Assembly (NCBI GenBank): GCA_023897205.1 | Contig: JAHWDD010000007.1 | Span: 1,488,001 to 1,552,000 of the forward strand | Direction of reading: 5' to 3' | Source: Exophiala sp. HKRS030 | Taxonomy: Eukaryota > Ascomycota > Eurotiomycetes > Chaetothyriales > Herpotrichiellaceae | DNA length: 64,000 bases | In this document: positions 1-9,788 of the stretch, piece by piece | How the letters are laid out: each line of letters opens with the position of its first letter | How positions within the stretch are numbered: the first letter of the stretch is position 1 | Position numbers and translations under genes: made by a program | Notes under the pieces: model-generated | Database searches by the model: none | What the model was told of the DNA's origin: nothing | Seen by the model: only the letters and a program-made list of their open reading frames with translations

Positions 1-677
1 CTGTCTTCTGTCTCAAAGCTTCCCTTCCCCCCTTTTACTCAGTTTCATGATCTCTGGCGAGCCCAGTGAAAACCTCCTTTTTGCCTCTCTTTTCCCCTTT
101 CCTTTTCGTTTCTTGTTGGTCACGAGAGCTGACAAATTCATATGCAGCCCGATACTCATCTCGTCGACGGTGTCCGAACCGGCGTCCGCGCTTCGGGTGT
201 AGGTGAGAAACCTTACCTTGACCCTGCTTCGACCGGGCGACGAGAAGCTCTGGGCCTGCCTAGGAATTGAAGATACACTCGAATCGTACAGGGACAATCG
301 TGGCGGAGAGGAGAGACGTAGGGAAATGTTGACGCGGATTTGGTTTCGGGGTTGACGGGTTGTTGTTGTTTGGTACATTCGCCGCAGCGAGATTGGAAAC
401 CGAAAGATGACATTAGTATGAGTTCCGAGACCATCGTAAACACAAAATGACGGCAAAATCTAGCAGTGTCTACCATCATGTCAAACGTCAAGGCTAATTT
501 CATAATCTTTTGTCGATTGTCATTTGCAATCGCTATCTAATTCGGAGTACTCGTAGAAACAAAAGCCCGTGGGCATCTTTGATCAATGATCAATGATCAA
601 TCTCTCTGTACTCCGAACAAACAAGCCCGTAGGCAATCCTGATGCCGTCAACGATCAACAAAGCCACACAGGCTACC
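1..677. other. Left-edge region with no recognisable gene
   Basis: Open frames here (the longest about 147 codons on the minus strand) resemble no family I know and do not begin at a convincing ATG. The stretch holds a small direct/inverted repeat at 541-643, listed separately, and forms the 3' flank of the minus-strand gene that stops at 678. Confidence 0.5.
541..643. repeat. Nested inverted and direct repeat
   Basis: TTCGGAGTAC at 541-550 is matched by its exact reverse complement GTACTCCGAA at 608-617. An imperfect direct repeat of about 27 bp, centred on AAGCCCGTGGGC/AAGCCCGTAGGC, lies at 557-583 and again at 617-643. Between the copies sit tandem GATCAAT units (about 581-601). No transposase accompanies it. 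It may be a micro-duplication or a remnant of a tiny non-autonomous element. Confidence 0.6.
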
Positions 678-1682
678 CTAATCGATGTCCATCTCGTCAT
701 CCTCTGGACCACCAGCCTCTTCCCCTTCATCTTCATCTTCCTCTTCATCTTCCTCTCCATCCTCTCCATCGTCAACAATCTCCATCTTCTCGACCATGCC
801 CGCCATGTCATCATCTTCCCCCTCCTCACCCTCTTCTGCCTCAGCCGCCGCTGCCGCATCGCGCTTGGCCTTGGCCTTGGCCTTCTTCAGCGCCTTCTTG
901 CCCATTGTCGGAACACCAAGCTCCTTGACGGTCTTCAGGCACGCAACACATGTTCCATCGGTAACCAATGGAGAGACGGGATCCCTCAAGGGAAACCACT
1001 CGTCAGTCGGCGGCACCGCGGCAATACTGCGATAGTTGAAGGTTGCCTCATGTGCATAGGCAGGGTGCCATTCCCAGACGTTTCTGTTCTTGAAATCGTC
1101 GAGCGTCAACATGCTTGGGGGAGCTTGCCATTCCAAAACTTCTTCACCCATGCCAGCCGCCGTGAGAGTCTCCCTCATTGCCTTGAAGGCTGCCACCTGT
1201 TCAGGCGACAGGGGGGTCTTGTCTCGCGTCATATTCAATCTCATTTCCACCTTGAAGATTTCTCCTTGGTTCGAACCTTGAACAACACGCTCGTACCATC
1301 GGGTGTACACCTGCAAATCGTCCCATCCAACAATGATCCATCGACAATGTCGCAGGTGATGTTTCTGCACGGAGTTCTCTTGCAGGACAACCAACACCGG
1401 GTACAGGTTGCCAGTGTAGAGGCCAGGGCGGTCCTCTCTGTCGAGGTTGAAGAGTCCATGGCCCTTGGAGATGAGTAAGCATCATGTGTTTGATAGGATT
1501 CAAGGATCACTTACGCCAACGTCGGTCTTGCGACTGATTCTAAGGTAGAGATCGTGGAGCCTCGATGCCTTCGAAGCTGGAACCAAAAACGATTCGGACG
1601 CAACGGTGTCGTTGAAGAGGACTCGGACTTCAACGTACTTCTTGACTTTTCTAGCCACTTCTTCAGCCATGGGAGCTGCCAT
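678..1682 (-). CDS. Uncharacterised protein with basic patch and acidic tail, 2 exons
   Basis: Two exons, 1682-1515 and 1463-678, join across a 51-nt intron with a GTAAGT donor and keep frame, giving 317 residues. The first in-frame ATG is at 1682; the frame upstream offers only a GTG. The first 230 residues look folded, with alternating beta-like and helical segments and several Trp-rich stretches. A C-x2-C pair lies near residues 228-231, a Lys/Ala-rich patch at about 245-257 and an almost purely Glu/Asp tail at about 264-317. A basic patch next to an acidic tail suggests a nuclear or nucleolar protein or a chaperone-like factor, but this is inference. I do not recognise the family. No close co-directed neighbour hints at its role. 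Confidence 0.75.
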
Positions 1683-2210
1683 TTCCACGATGGGAACAGG
1701 AGATTTGTGGCGGGAGAGTGTCGAGACAAGAGAAGATACTGGAGGCAGTTGTGATGCAAGAGACGTCTTTCAAAGAAATGACTTGATGAAGACGAGCTTC
1801 AAGAGGGACGCGCTGATGGAAAGAGAAGAGGATGGACTGGTGAGAAAATATTTCGAGGAGAATGAGAGAATGTGTGAGTGTTTTCACTGAGACTTCACCT
1901 TTGGCGGTCAACAGAGATTTCGAGAAATATTTCAATCACTGCCAGCCTCGTTCACTGCATCTGCCACGCGGCCCCGCGTCCACACGTACCAGAGCAATTC
2001 ACCGCTGGCCCTGTTTCCCTGTTTCATCACTTGATATATTAAACACCGCAAATTAATACTCAAATTCAGATGCATGAGAGGCCCAGTGGTAGCGCATGTA
2101 ACCTGTCTTCTAGTCGATGTAGCCCGGGCCGATGATGGTCCATATTTAATGCTATGCATAGCTCAGATGAGGCAGGACTTCGCTACCACACGACTCTCTC
2201 ATGACTCTCC

Positions 2211-2359
2211 TACTGGCCTGGCCAACCAGTAAGGAGGTATCAGCTGGTTCAATCCCAGTATAGGTGACTCCTGAATCACCTACCTTCATGGTTCCATTTT
2301 CTCAAACGGATTCTTCCATTTCAGAGTGGTCGCCGGTTCGAATCCGGCCTTTCCTTTTT
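2211..2359 (+). ncRNA. Possible decayed tRNA or small structured RNA with Pol III signals
   Basis: Four perfect short hairpins follow one another: 2211-2231 (6-bp stem), 2243-2259 (5-bp stem, loop TTCAATC), 2261-2282 (7-bp stem TAGGTGA/TCACCTA) and 2332-2348 (5-bp stem GCCGG/CCGGC, loop TTCGAAT). The second and fourth have the geometry of a tRNA T-arm. GGTTCGAATCC at 2335-2345 is a perfect Pol III B box, and a T5 run follows at 2355-2359, as in a Pol III terminator. I could not complete a cloverleaf: no good A box or matching acceptor strand is present, even allowing an intron. It could be a tRNA pseudogene, an unusual Pol III RNA or chance. Confidence 0.2.
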
Positions 2360-2877
2360 GTTCTTCTTTTATTTTTGCAGTTTCTCAATGGTGGTGAGTG
2401 AATCACTTACACGTGATGCGTAGATTGCGATCACTGCGTACTGCGTGCCGCCAGGACGTTCACTCGATGCTGCTTTGGCGGTGACAATATAGTGCTAGCA
2501 GCCTCTCAGAAACTCACCAAGTAGGCCATCTCGAGATGATGGTGGAACAGTCAAGGTACTTCATTCGTACCTGTAAAGACTTGTGCCGTGCACTCTCGAG
2601 CTGCGGTAATGGTCAAGTCTGGGACACGTTTCTGGCAGTTCCTGTTATTGGCATACCAGGCCGGTCCTCGGGGCGGTGGACCGGCGAAATATTTCTCTGT
2701 GCATACGGACTCACCATGTCTTGCATGATATTCAACCTCCATTTCCGACGAATGCTGATGTTGTTCCTGGTGATGATCAACAACGAGGACGTGAAGATTG
2801 TTTTCGATTGAAAAGTCGTTCTTGCATTAAATTCTGCCGGTGATTACATAAGCCTTGGCAGCATACATGTACAAACA

Positions 2878-2886
2878 TACTCCGTA
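2878..2886 (-). repeat. TACGGAGTA nonamer (site 1)
   Basis: Exact TACTCCGTA on the plus strand, about 210 bp beyond the stop codon of the dehydrogenase gene. One of nine exact copies in the window; see the findings. Confidence 0.7.
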
Positions 2887-3094
2887 CACATGGTCCAGAT
2901 TGCTCCGAGGTGGCCTTGGTAGGTGGCTAGACATCTAGGCATGGCCAAGTCTTCACTGGAGGCCCCGAATGAAGCGAGGAGGACCATGGTATACAAGAAG
3001 CAGCGTAGGTCGCCAGGATTCGTGGGCCAAATTCTTGCATCATCTGTCCAACTTCTCCTCCCCAGCGACACGGGCACATAGCAGCGTATCCTCT

Positions 3095-4079
3095 CTATCT
3101 CGCCATCATCCCTCCATCGACCACAATACTCGTACCGGTGACATAGTCAGAGGCCGGACATGCAAGGAACAATGTCGCCCCCCTCAAATCCATCGGCGCC
3201 CCCCACCGTCCAGATGGTGTTCTGTCGATGACGTGCCGTTCCATCTCTGGATACTGCTTGACCAGAGTTTCCGACAGGGGCGTCTTGATATACCCAGGAC
3301 ATATACAGTTCACCTGCCCGATCAAGTCAGTGACTTGGTACTTTGTCATCTTGGAGTTTATGCTCAGGAAAAAAAAGGATGCTCACCTGAATACCATGGA
3401 CCGCCCATTCATTGCTAAATGCCTTGGTCATTTGCAGGACACCGCCTTTGGTCGAAGCATATGCAGAGACATTTGTCATTGCCACAAATGAAGTCAAGGA
3501 TGCAATGTTGATGATCTTGCCGGGCCGTCCTAGCTTGATCAACTGCATGCCGAATTCCTGAGCAGCCACATATACTGCTTTGAGATTGACCGCGAAAATC
3601 TTTCAAGTCTTAGTCCTCGACGCTTCTGATATGAGAAATTCGGGTACCGACCAGATCGATCTTCTCGTCCGTCATTTCCTCGATAGCTCCTCTGCGGTTC
3701 AATCCCGCACAGTTCAGAAGTATATCAGGGACGATACCTGCATCCCAGATTTGCTTGAAGGTGTTTCGCAGGTTCTGCGAGTTGCTAACATCACATTCGA
3801 AGCTGACAATCTTGCGACCAACACCTCGAATGAGCTCTTCCAGCTTGGGTTGGGCAGGGTCATTGGGTGGGTATATTGACACGATATCAGCCCCGGACTC
3901 TGCCATGGCTAGACACATCTCTGATCCCAACCCTCCCGTCCCTGTTCATTGAATCAGGCTTTCTGTTTTAATCCACTAGAAGCTGGTGTGCACGACATAC
4001 CGCCGGTGGCGATGACCGTCTTTCCCTCGAGGGAGAAGAGCTGTGAAGTCGGTATACGTGTTGGTGCTGAGGAAGCCAT
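3095..4079 (-). CDS. Short-chain dehydrogenase/reductase, 2-deoxy-D-gluconate 3-dehydrogenase-like, 4 exons
   Basis: Classical SDR of 266 residues from exons 4079-4001, 3941-3652, 3599-3387 and 3313-3095. The split motif TGGTGGLG at residues 25-32 is the nucleotide-binding TGxxxGxG. NCAG at 103-106, Ser157, Tyr170 and Lys174 (YxxxK) form the usual structural and catalytic set. The C-terminal DYVTGTSIVVDGG segment is typical of KduD-type and other NAD(P)-dependent sugar-acid or polyol dehydrogenases, so oxidation of a hydroxyl on a small polar substrate in the cytosol is likely. The substrate cannot be fixed from sequence. The second intron needs an unusual GTCGGT donor at 3651 to keep the conserved VNLK segment in frame. 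The gene lies just downstream of, and in the same direction as, the regulator-like gene at 4353-6133. Confidence 0.85.
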
Positions 4080-4352
4080 GTTTGAGGTCGATATGGAGAC
4101 AAAGACGAAGTTGGACTCATCATCAGCCTGGCCTTCACAAGGCGTTGACTTTCTTTGGATAGAGTACCAACTCTCACTGCGTCCGAGGCCCGAGGGTTTG
4201 TTTCCCCAATCTTTTTCATGCGGAGAATTATCAAGAGTTCGGAGTTCGGATGTTCCCTCCGCGAAATGGTCGAGCCGCACAAGAAACATATAGGCAATCC
4301 ACAAAATTACCAAGATATTGCAACATCATTCGGAGACTCCGGTTGGCAACAA

Positions 4353-6133
4353 TCATGGACTTTTAGACCTTCGTGGATCTCCTTTTGCATAGTTTTTCGA
4401 GACGCTCGTTTGGGACTCGGACTCGGGAGACTTCTTCACACAAGCAGGGTCCGAGCCTTGTGGGCGTTCTCTCCTCGGGAGAGTAAGATTGACGCGATCA
4501 GGTCTCATGCCAGCATTATCCAGCCAGTTGCAGGCTTCCTCCCAGAAAATCCGACAGCCCTCGCCTTGAGGGCCTACGAATGGTAGGAAGAGCCCTGATA
4601 TCTTCAACACTTCAGGCCAATTGCCCTTTGCCGTCGGAATTGTGCTTCCTCGCAGTTGTTCCGCAAACCACCATCTAAGAGGCCGGCCACGAGCAGTGAC
4701 TCCTCCTAGTATAGTAGCCCAAAGCATCATATCAGGACTGGTTCGCCAATAGTCTAGCCGATCGCACTCATCGATGAGCAGCATCAATTTCCGAGAGGCG
4801 CAATCGTGGAATGGCAGAAGGGCCGGCATGAGGACGAGCGATTCGATGAGATAAACCGACAATGCGAGTCGACAGAGCATGTACGACTGGTCCGTGCTCG
4901 TTTCTAGTGAGAGGGCTCGGTGTTGCAGTACTCGACGCGCCAACACAAGATCCCCCAGTTCGACCGCTCCTCCACGTCCTTGCAGACACACAGAGTAATT
5001 GAAGAGGAGGTTACGGGTGCTTTTGACGAGGCGCAAGATTGACAAACCGTGACGTTTTGTGCAGAGGAAGTGAAACCCATCATCGCGCTGGGTGTTTGAT
5101 TTATCCACGAGGAGGCGACGAAGAATTTGGTGTGGTGGAGGAAAGATAGGAAAGCTGGGTTTTCTCAGCGTTGAGAAGCTTTCAATCAGATCAATTCTAG
5201 TCATGTCAATAGATGTCATGTCGACCTGTCGGGGACAACATACATGAAAATCATTGCTGCTATTGACGGTATGGCAACGTTTTGAGGCCCACCTTTGAGC
5301 TTGGTCAGCTCAATCAGCGCATGAAAATGCTCCGGTACCCAGGGTTTGCTAAAGTAGAATTCGTTATCTCGGTAGTGTTCGAGAGTGGTCAACGCCTGCC
5401 TGTTGCTATAATCGGGCTCTCCGTTGATCGCCAGTATGGCTATGGCGAGTAGTAACTCGTCCGGCGGGGGTCCTTTCAGGGACTGGATCGATGTGCGCAA
5501 TAGCGTCAGGGTTTCGTGGTAAGACTGAGTTCGAACCCGGTCAACCATGGTGCCAGGAGGACCGAGGAAAGACCTATAACATGAGCCAGCATAGATGATT
5601 GCTTGGAGTAGGTAAGGTGCGCCGATTGCGATCTTGACACTGGTCGCCTTCCACTTGTCGACAACCATGTTTTCGGCGGAGGTTGCATACGCGGGCCACT
5701 GGTGAGTGATGGCTGCTGCTTGTTAAACCCTGAGCTTTCAACCAGAAGGGGTGGGGGGGGTTGGGCCATTTGGATACCTACCGAATTGCAGCATCGATTG
5801 CGCACAGGCGGATATGCCAGTGATACAGCAGGCGTTGAAGGGTTCAATCTTTTCCGCAGCTGGAGAGGTCGGGATTACCGCCTTGTTTTGCTTCTTCTTG
5901 TTTGAGCGCCTCGACACCGCATGCTTTGTCCGCGGCCTAGCCGCAACGGTCTCCCGAGCGGGCCGCCTAGTTGGAGTGTGTGAAGCATCGGCCTGAATTC
6001 TTCGATTTCTGTGACTTGCCAAGGCTGTATGTTGATGTCTGTTGAAGAGTTGCTTGTTTCTTTCTTCTTCCGGCTGAGTACCTGGCTTCCAGATAAGGAA
6101 GGTGATATTGCTATCGGTTCTTGGAGGTGCCAT
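4353..6133 (-). CDS. Fungal_trans_2-type regulator-like protein lacking a zinc cluster, 3 exons
   Basis: Exons 6133-5782, 5712-5244 and 5196-4353 join in frame to 554 residues; the second intron is 47 nt. From about residue 110 onward the protein follows the pattern of the fungal-specific transcription factor 2 family: a conserved QW-PAYATSAENM-like segment, helical repeats and a TLEHYRDNEFY-like stretch. The N-terminal 110 residues are basic (RHQHTALASHRNRR, RRSNKKKQNK) but contain no CX2CX6C zinc cluster. Such proteins are common in Pezizomycotina and probably act in the nucleus, alone or with a DNA-binding partner. It sits 273 bp upstream of the SDR gene in the same orientation, which suggests but does not prove a shared pathway. 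Splice sites were inferred by eye. Confidence 0.75.
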
Positions 6134-7654
6134 GTTTTGCAAAAATCATTGTTGTTGAGAGAAGAACAGGAAACGACAATCTTGAGTGTGCGCGAGAGAC
6201 CGAAAGGGATGTCTTCATGATAAAGAGTACAAGTCTGGTTTAGCCACCCCGTACTGGGGGTACAGTACCTGGTCAACCCCCCAAGAGTGATTCTGGTGGC
6301 TCCTTGAAACACTTCCAAGTACCGTTCTGGCCCTCCTTCGTTCCTCTAATCCTTGCCCTCAATTTTTCTATTTTTTTGGATGTAGCCTCACCGGTCCTGG
6401 TATCCGTACCCGAATGAGTAAAAGGGTTAAAAGGAGATAATCAGTCGGTGGCTTGCAAGGATCCCCTGCCTTTGGGAATAGCGAATTGGATGCTGGTTGT
6501 GAGACGCTTTCCTGGCGCTTTCAGCACTTGATGCCCCAAAGTGAAGAGGAATGGTGTCGGTTCGGATCTGGAGCTTGCATTTTGTTTATGTTTTTTGCTC
6601 TTTTATTGATCTGGCAGTGAGTAGTCGGTATTGCGACCCTACTCTCTGACGGTTTTCTCCTTGCGTCAGATTCCAGCCATCCTTTCTCCTTTGGTTGGTG
6701 TCGATCCCTGACCGAGCGATGATCAGGTACAGATGCAGTTCTTGGTGATGTCGGATTTCCGCTCATACTTGTACTCCATGATCCCCCTCCCTGTCCCCGA
6801 AATGCTTGTTTTCTTCACTTTGTTACGGAGTAGAAATGACACACTTTACCTTGGCATTGCGGGCGACTTGACTTGGTTGGGAAAAGGGATCAGGAGAGGT
6901 GTGTAACGCCGAAAAGAGGGGTAGTTGAGCCATTGCTTGATGGGAATATTAAATCATGGTCTATGATAAACTGCTACAGAGTTGTAGGACACAAAAGGGT
7001 GATGACGACCTCAGGAAGGGTGGTGGGAATCAATATGCATCTATAAGAATCATCAAGGTAGCCAGCGCTGTCAATTAAGGTCAATTAGGCACTGGTACTC
7101 CGTGTTAACTGGCCTATTTGATTATTAGATGCTTCCTTAGGTACCTCAAGGTGCTCCGTACTTCGGTCCATTACGTAGATCATCCCGCTTAAGAAGTGGT
7201 GATGTTAAGCCTAAGCCTTGCCTAAGCCTTTGCCGAAACATGGCCAGCCTCGCCTAGAAGACACCGACAACGTCCCCCACCACACTGCCGCTGTACTTGC
7301 AGTAAACACACTGAATATATCATATTGAGAGATCAAAAGACCAGTATCTTGTTCCCTGCTCAGGAATAAAACAGTAGAATGAAGGTATTTCTGGCCAGCG
7401 ATAATGTCATATAAATCCTCACCAGCGGTATCGGTGGATAGTACAAGTGGCAGAAAATTTTCACATATACTATCCGTACATACGGAGAAGCCCCGACCAA
7501 GTTACATTTTTGCAGAAAAACTAATATTAAATAGCACGCCATTTTTCGGCCACATACGGGAGTATGATTACGGACCTTTTATGATATCTTGTGTCTCCAG
7601 GACTGATTGACTCTTTTCGAAATCCCCATCATTTTCCTTTCCCACATCGTCGTC
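6134..7654. other. Divergent promoter region, no gene seen
   Basis: This 1.5-kb stretch separates the regulator-like gene (-) from the permease (+) and so carries both promoters. It is relatively AT-rich near 7300-7600. It contains an exact TACGGAGTA at 6824, near-copies around 7096 and 7475, and the small inverted repeat TCCGTA-CA-TACGGA just before 7480. No supported coding region. Confidence 0.5.
6824..6832 (+). repeat. TACGGAGTA nonamer (site 2)
   Basis: Exact copy in the divergent promoter region, about 690 bp upstream of the regulator-like start and 820 bp upstream of the permease start. Confidence 0.7.
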
Positions 7655-9726
7655 ATGGCGCCATCACCAGCGACTGGAGCCAAACATGTACAAGAGACTT
7701 CGGTGGTCGGAGAGGCGGACGAGGCACAACTTCGATCGCCATCTCACGTCGATGACAGTGACTTTGTGACCACGAGAGAAGATCAGGATCTTCGTCGAGG
7801 CTTGCATCAACGACATATTGGGTTGATTGCTATCGCCGGGGCCATCGTAAGGAACACAACCTCCAACCCCTTACCTACCCAATGTTGTGTACTTGTTCCG
7901 GAATCTGATGGCTCACATTACTGCGCGCATATATATAGGGCACCGGTCTCTTCCTCGGTCTCGGAGGGTCGATTCAAACCGCTGGCCCTCTGGGCGCTCT
8001 CCTGGGTTACGCCACCGTCGGTCTCATCGTCTGCGCGGTCCAATTCGCATTGGGAGAAGTGACGGCTTTGTTTCCTGTCACTGGAAGTTTTGTGCGACAT
8101 GCCGAAGTACTGATCGACCCGGCGTTAGGGTTTGCCATTGGGTATGTTTTTTTTCACATCCTACACGTCTCTCACGTCACATCTTCCACGAACTCGAGAG
8201 ATTGTACGTACGGAGTGTTGAATCTCACAATAATGAAACCCTACAGGTACAACCTGGTCTACGGCAATTGCCTGTCCATCCCGACCGAGATCACGGCGAT
8301 ATGCGTCCTGTTTCAATACTGGACGACCTCGGTCAACTCTTCCGTGTGGATCGTCGTCTTCATCTGTTTGACCGTCATCGTCGGCATGTCCTTTATAGGT
8401 ATCTACGGCGAGGTCGAATTCTGGTTCGCCCTGCTCAAGATTTTGTTCATTGTATTCCTGATCCTCCTGGGTCTGGTCATCGACCTGGGTGGTGTCCCGG
8501 GCACCCCTCGAATCGGTTTCCGGTACTGGTCCCATCCGGGACCGTTCGTGGAGTACATCGGCAGCGGGAGTTGGGGGAGGTTTTTGGCCTACTGGGCCGT
8601 CATGAGCAACGCCGTCTTCAGCTTCGCCGGAGTCGAAAGCATCGCCATGGCGGCGGCCGAAACACGGAACCCGCGCGTGGCCATCCCAAAGGCCTGCAAG
8701 AGGGTCTTTGTGAGGGTCGCCACGTTCTACGTCCTAGCCGTCCTCGTCGTCGGCATGCTCGTGTCGAGCGACGACCCCAGGCTGGACGACCAGTCGGGGA
8801 CCGCCGCCCAGAGTCCCTTCGTCATCGCCGCGAGCGCCGCGGGCCTCAAGGGTGTCCCGTCGGTGGTCAACGCCGTCGTCATCACCTCGGCCTGGTCTTC
8901 GTCGAACCAGGCCTTGCTCTCCGGGACCAGGGTCCTGTACGGTCTCGCGTTGAAGAGGCAAGCCCCCCGGGTCTTCCTGCGCACCACCCCTTGGGGTGTC
9001 CCCTACGTGTGCGTCCTCCTGTTCACGGCCTTCATGTTCCTGGCCTTCATGAGCCTGTCGGAGAACGCCCTGACCGTGTTTTGGTGGTTGGTCGACTTGA
9101 CCGCCTGCGGCGTGCTCGTGTCTTGGATCACGGTGCTCGCAAATCATTCGCGGCTTATGCTCGCGATGCGCTCACAGGGAATCCCACTCTCGAGACTCCC
9201 GTGGCACACCAAGTTTACAGGTACGTGTTTGTGTTTCCAAATCAGCGAATATTAATGTCACTTCTTCCTTCCCCCCCAAGAAAGGCATCATTGACTTGTT
9301 GTCGTTCATGTGCTTGTCTGTCCCAAGGCTAATTCATTCAAATCCTTGACTGTAACAGAATTCTCTACACCTCTGGCACTGGTCATGTGTATCATTATTC
9401 TCTTCACTGCCGGCTTCCCAGTCTTCACAAAGGGTAATTGGTCAACGAGTCGCTTCATTTCTTCATATCTGTACGTCTATCCCACCGTCGAGGAACCTTG
9501 GGTCCGTCAATCTGCAGGGTATAACACTAACCTCTTTCCTTGCCTTCACAGAGACATTCCCCTCGTCATTACAGCCTTTGTGCTATGGAAGATCATAAAA
9601 CGTACGAGAATCGTCAAGCTGGCAGACATTCCTCTCACAGAGGCTCTTGAGCGAGCCGCCGTCGATATCGAGGTCGAGCCAGAACTTCCATTCTGGCGAA
9701 AACTCGTCGGGGCTCTTTGGGACTGA
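7655..9726 (+). CDS. AAT-family amino acid permease, 5 exons
   Basis: Exons 7655-7846, 7939-8141, 8247-9220, 9359-9470 and 9552-9726 join in frame to 551 residues, the usual length for yeast/fungal amino acid transporters. The first membrane segment begins IGLIAIAGAIGTGLFLGLGG, with the hallmark GTGLF-type unwound helix that binds substrate; about twelve hydrophobic segments follow. FAGVESIAMAAAETRNPR is the conserved helix 6 region of the family. Function: proton-coupled uptake of amino acids or a related amine such as GABA at the plasma membrane; the substrate is not readable. Codons end mostly in C or G, unlike the neighbouring regulators, as in well-expressed fungal genes. The gene converges on a Zn(2)Cys(6) regulator 62 bp away, a common arrangement for a transporter and its regulator. 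Confidence 0.9.
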
Positions 9727-9788
9727 GAATTGGATATCGGCTCACTAGGAAAAGTTCCATGCGGCACACCCCAGATTCAAGATCAGCG

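Larger units (their letters stand above)
1683..3094. other. Intergenic region between two minus-strand genes
   Basis: It holds the promoter side of the gene ending at 678 and the 3' flank of the dehydrogenase gene ending at 3095. The only notable content is the hairpin cluster at 2211-2359 and a TACTCCGTA nonamer at 2878. A 91-codon plus-strand frame at 2536-2811 matches nothing I know. Confidence 0.5.

Noticed and set aside
7887..9332. 481-codon plus-strand frame across the permease gene
   Set aside because: An Arg/His/Pro-rich out-of-frame translation of the GC-rich permease exons; the permease frame has the family motifs.
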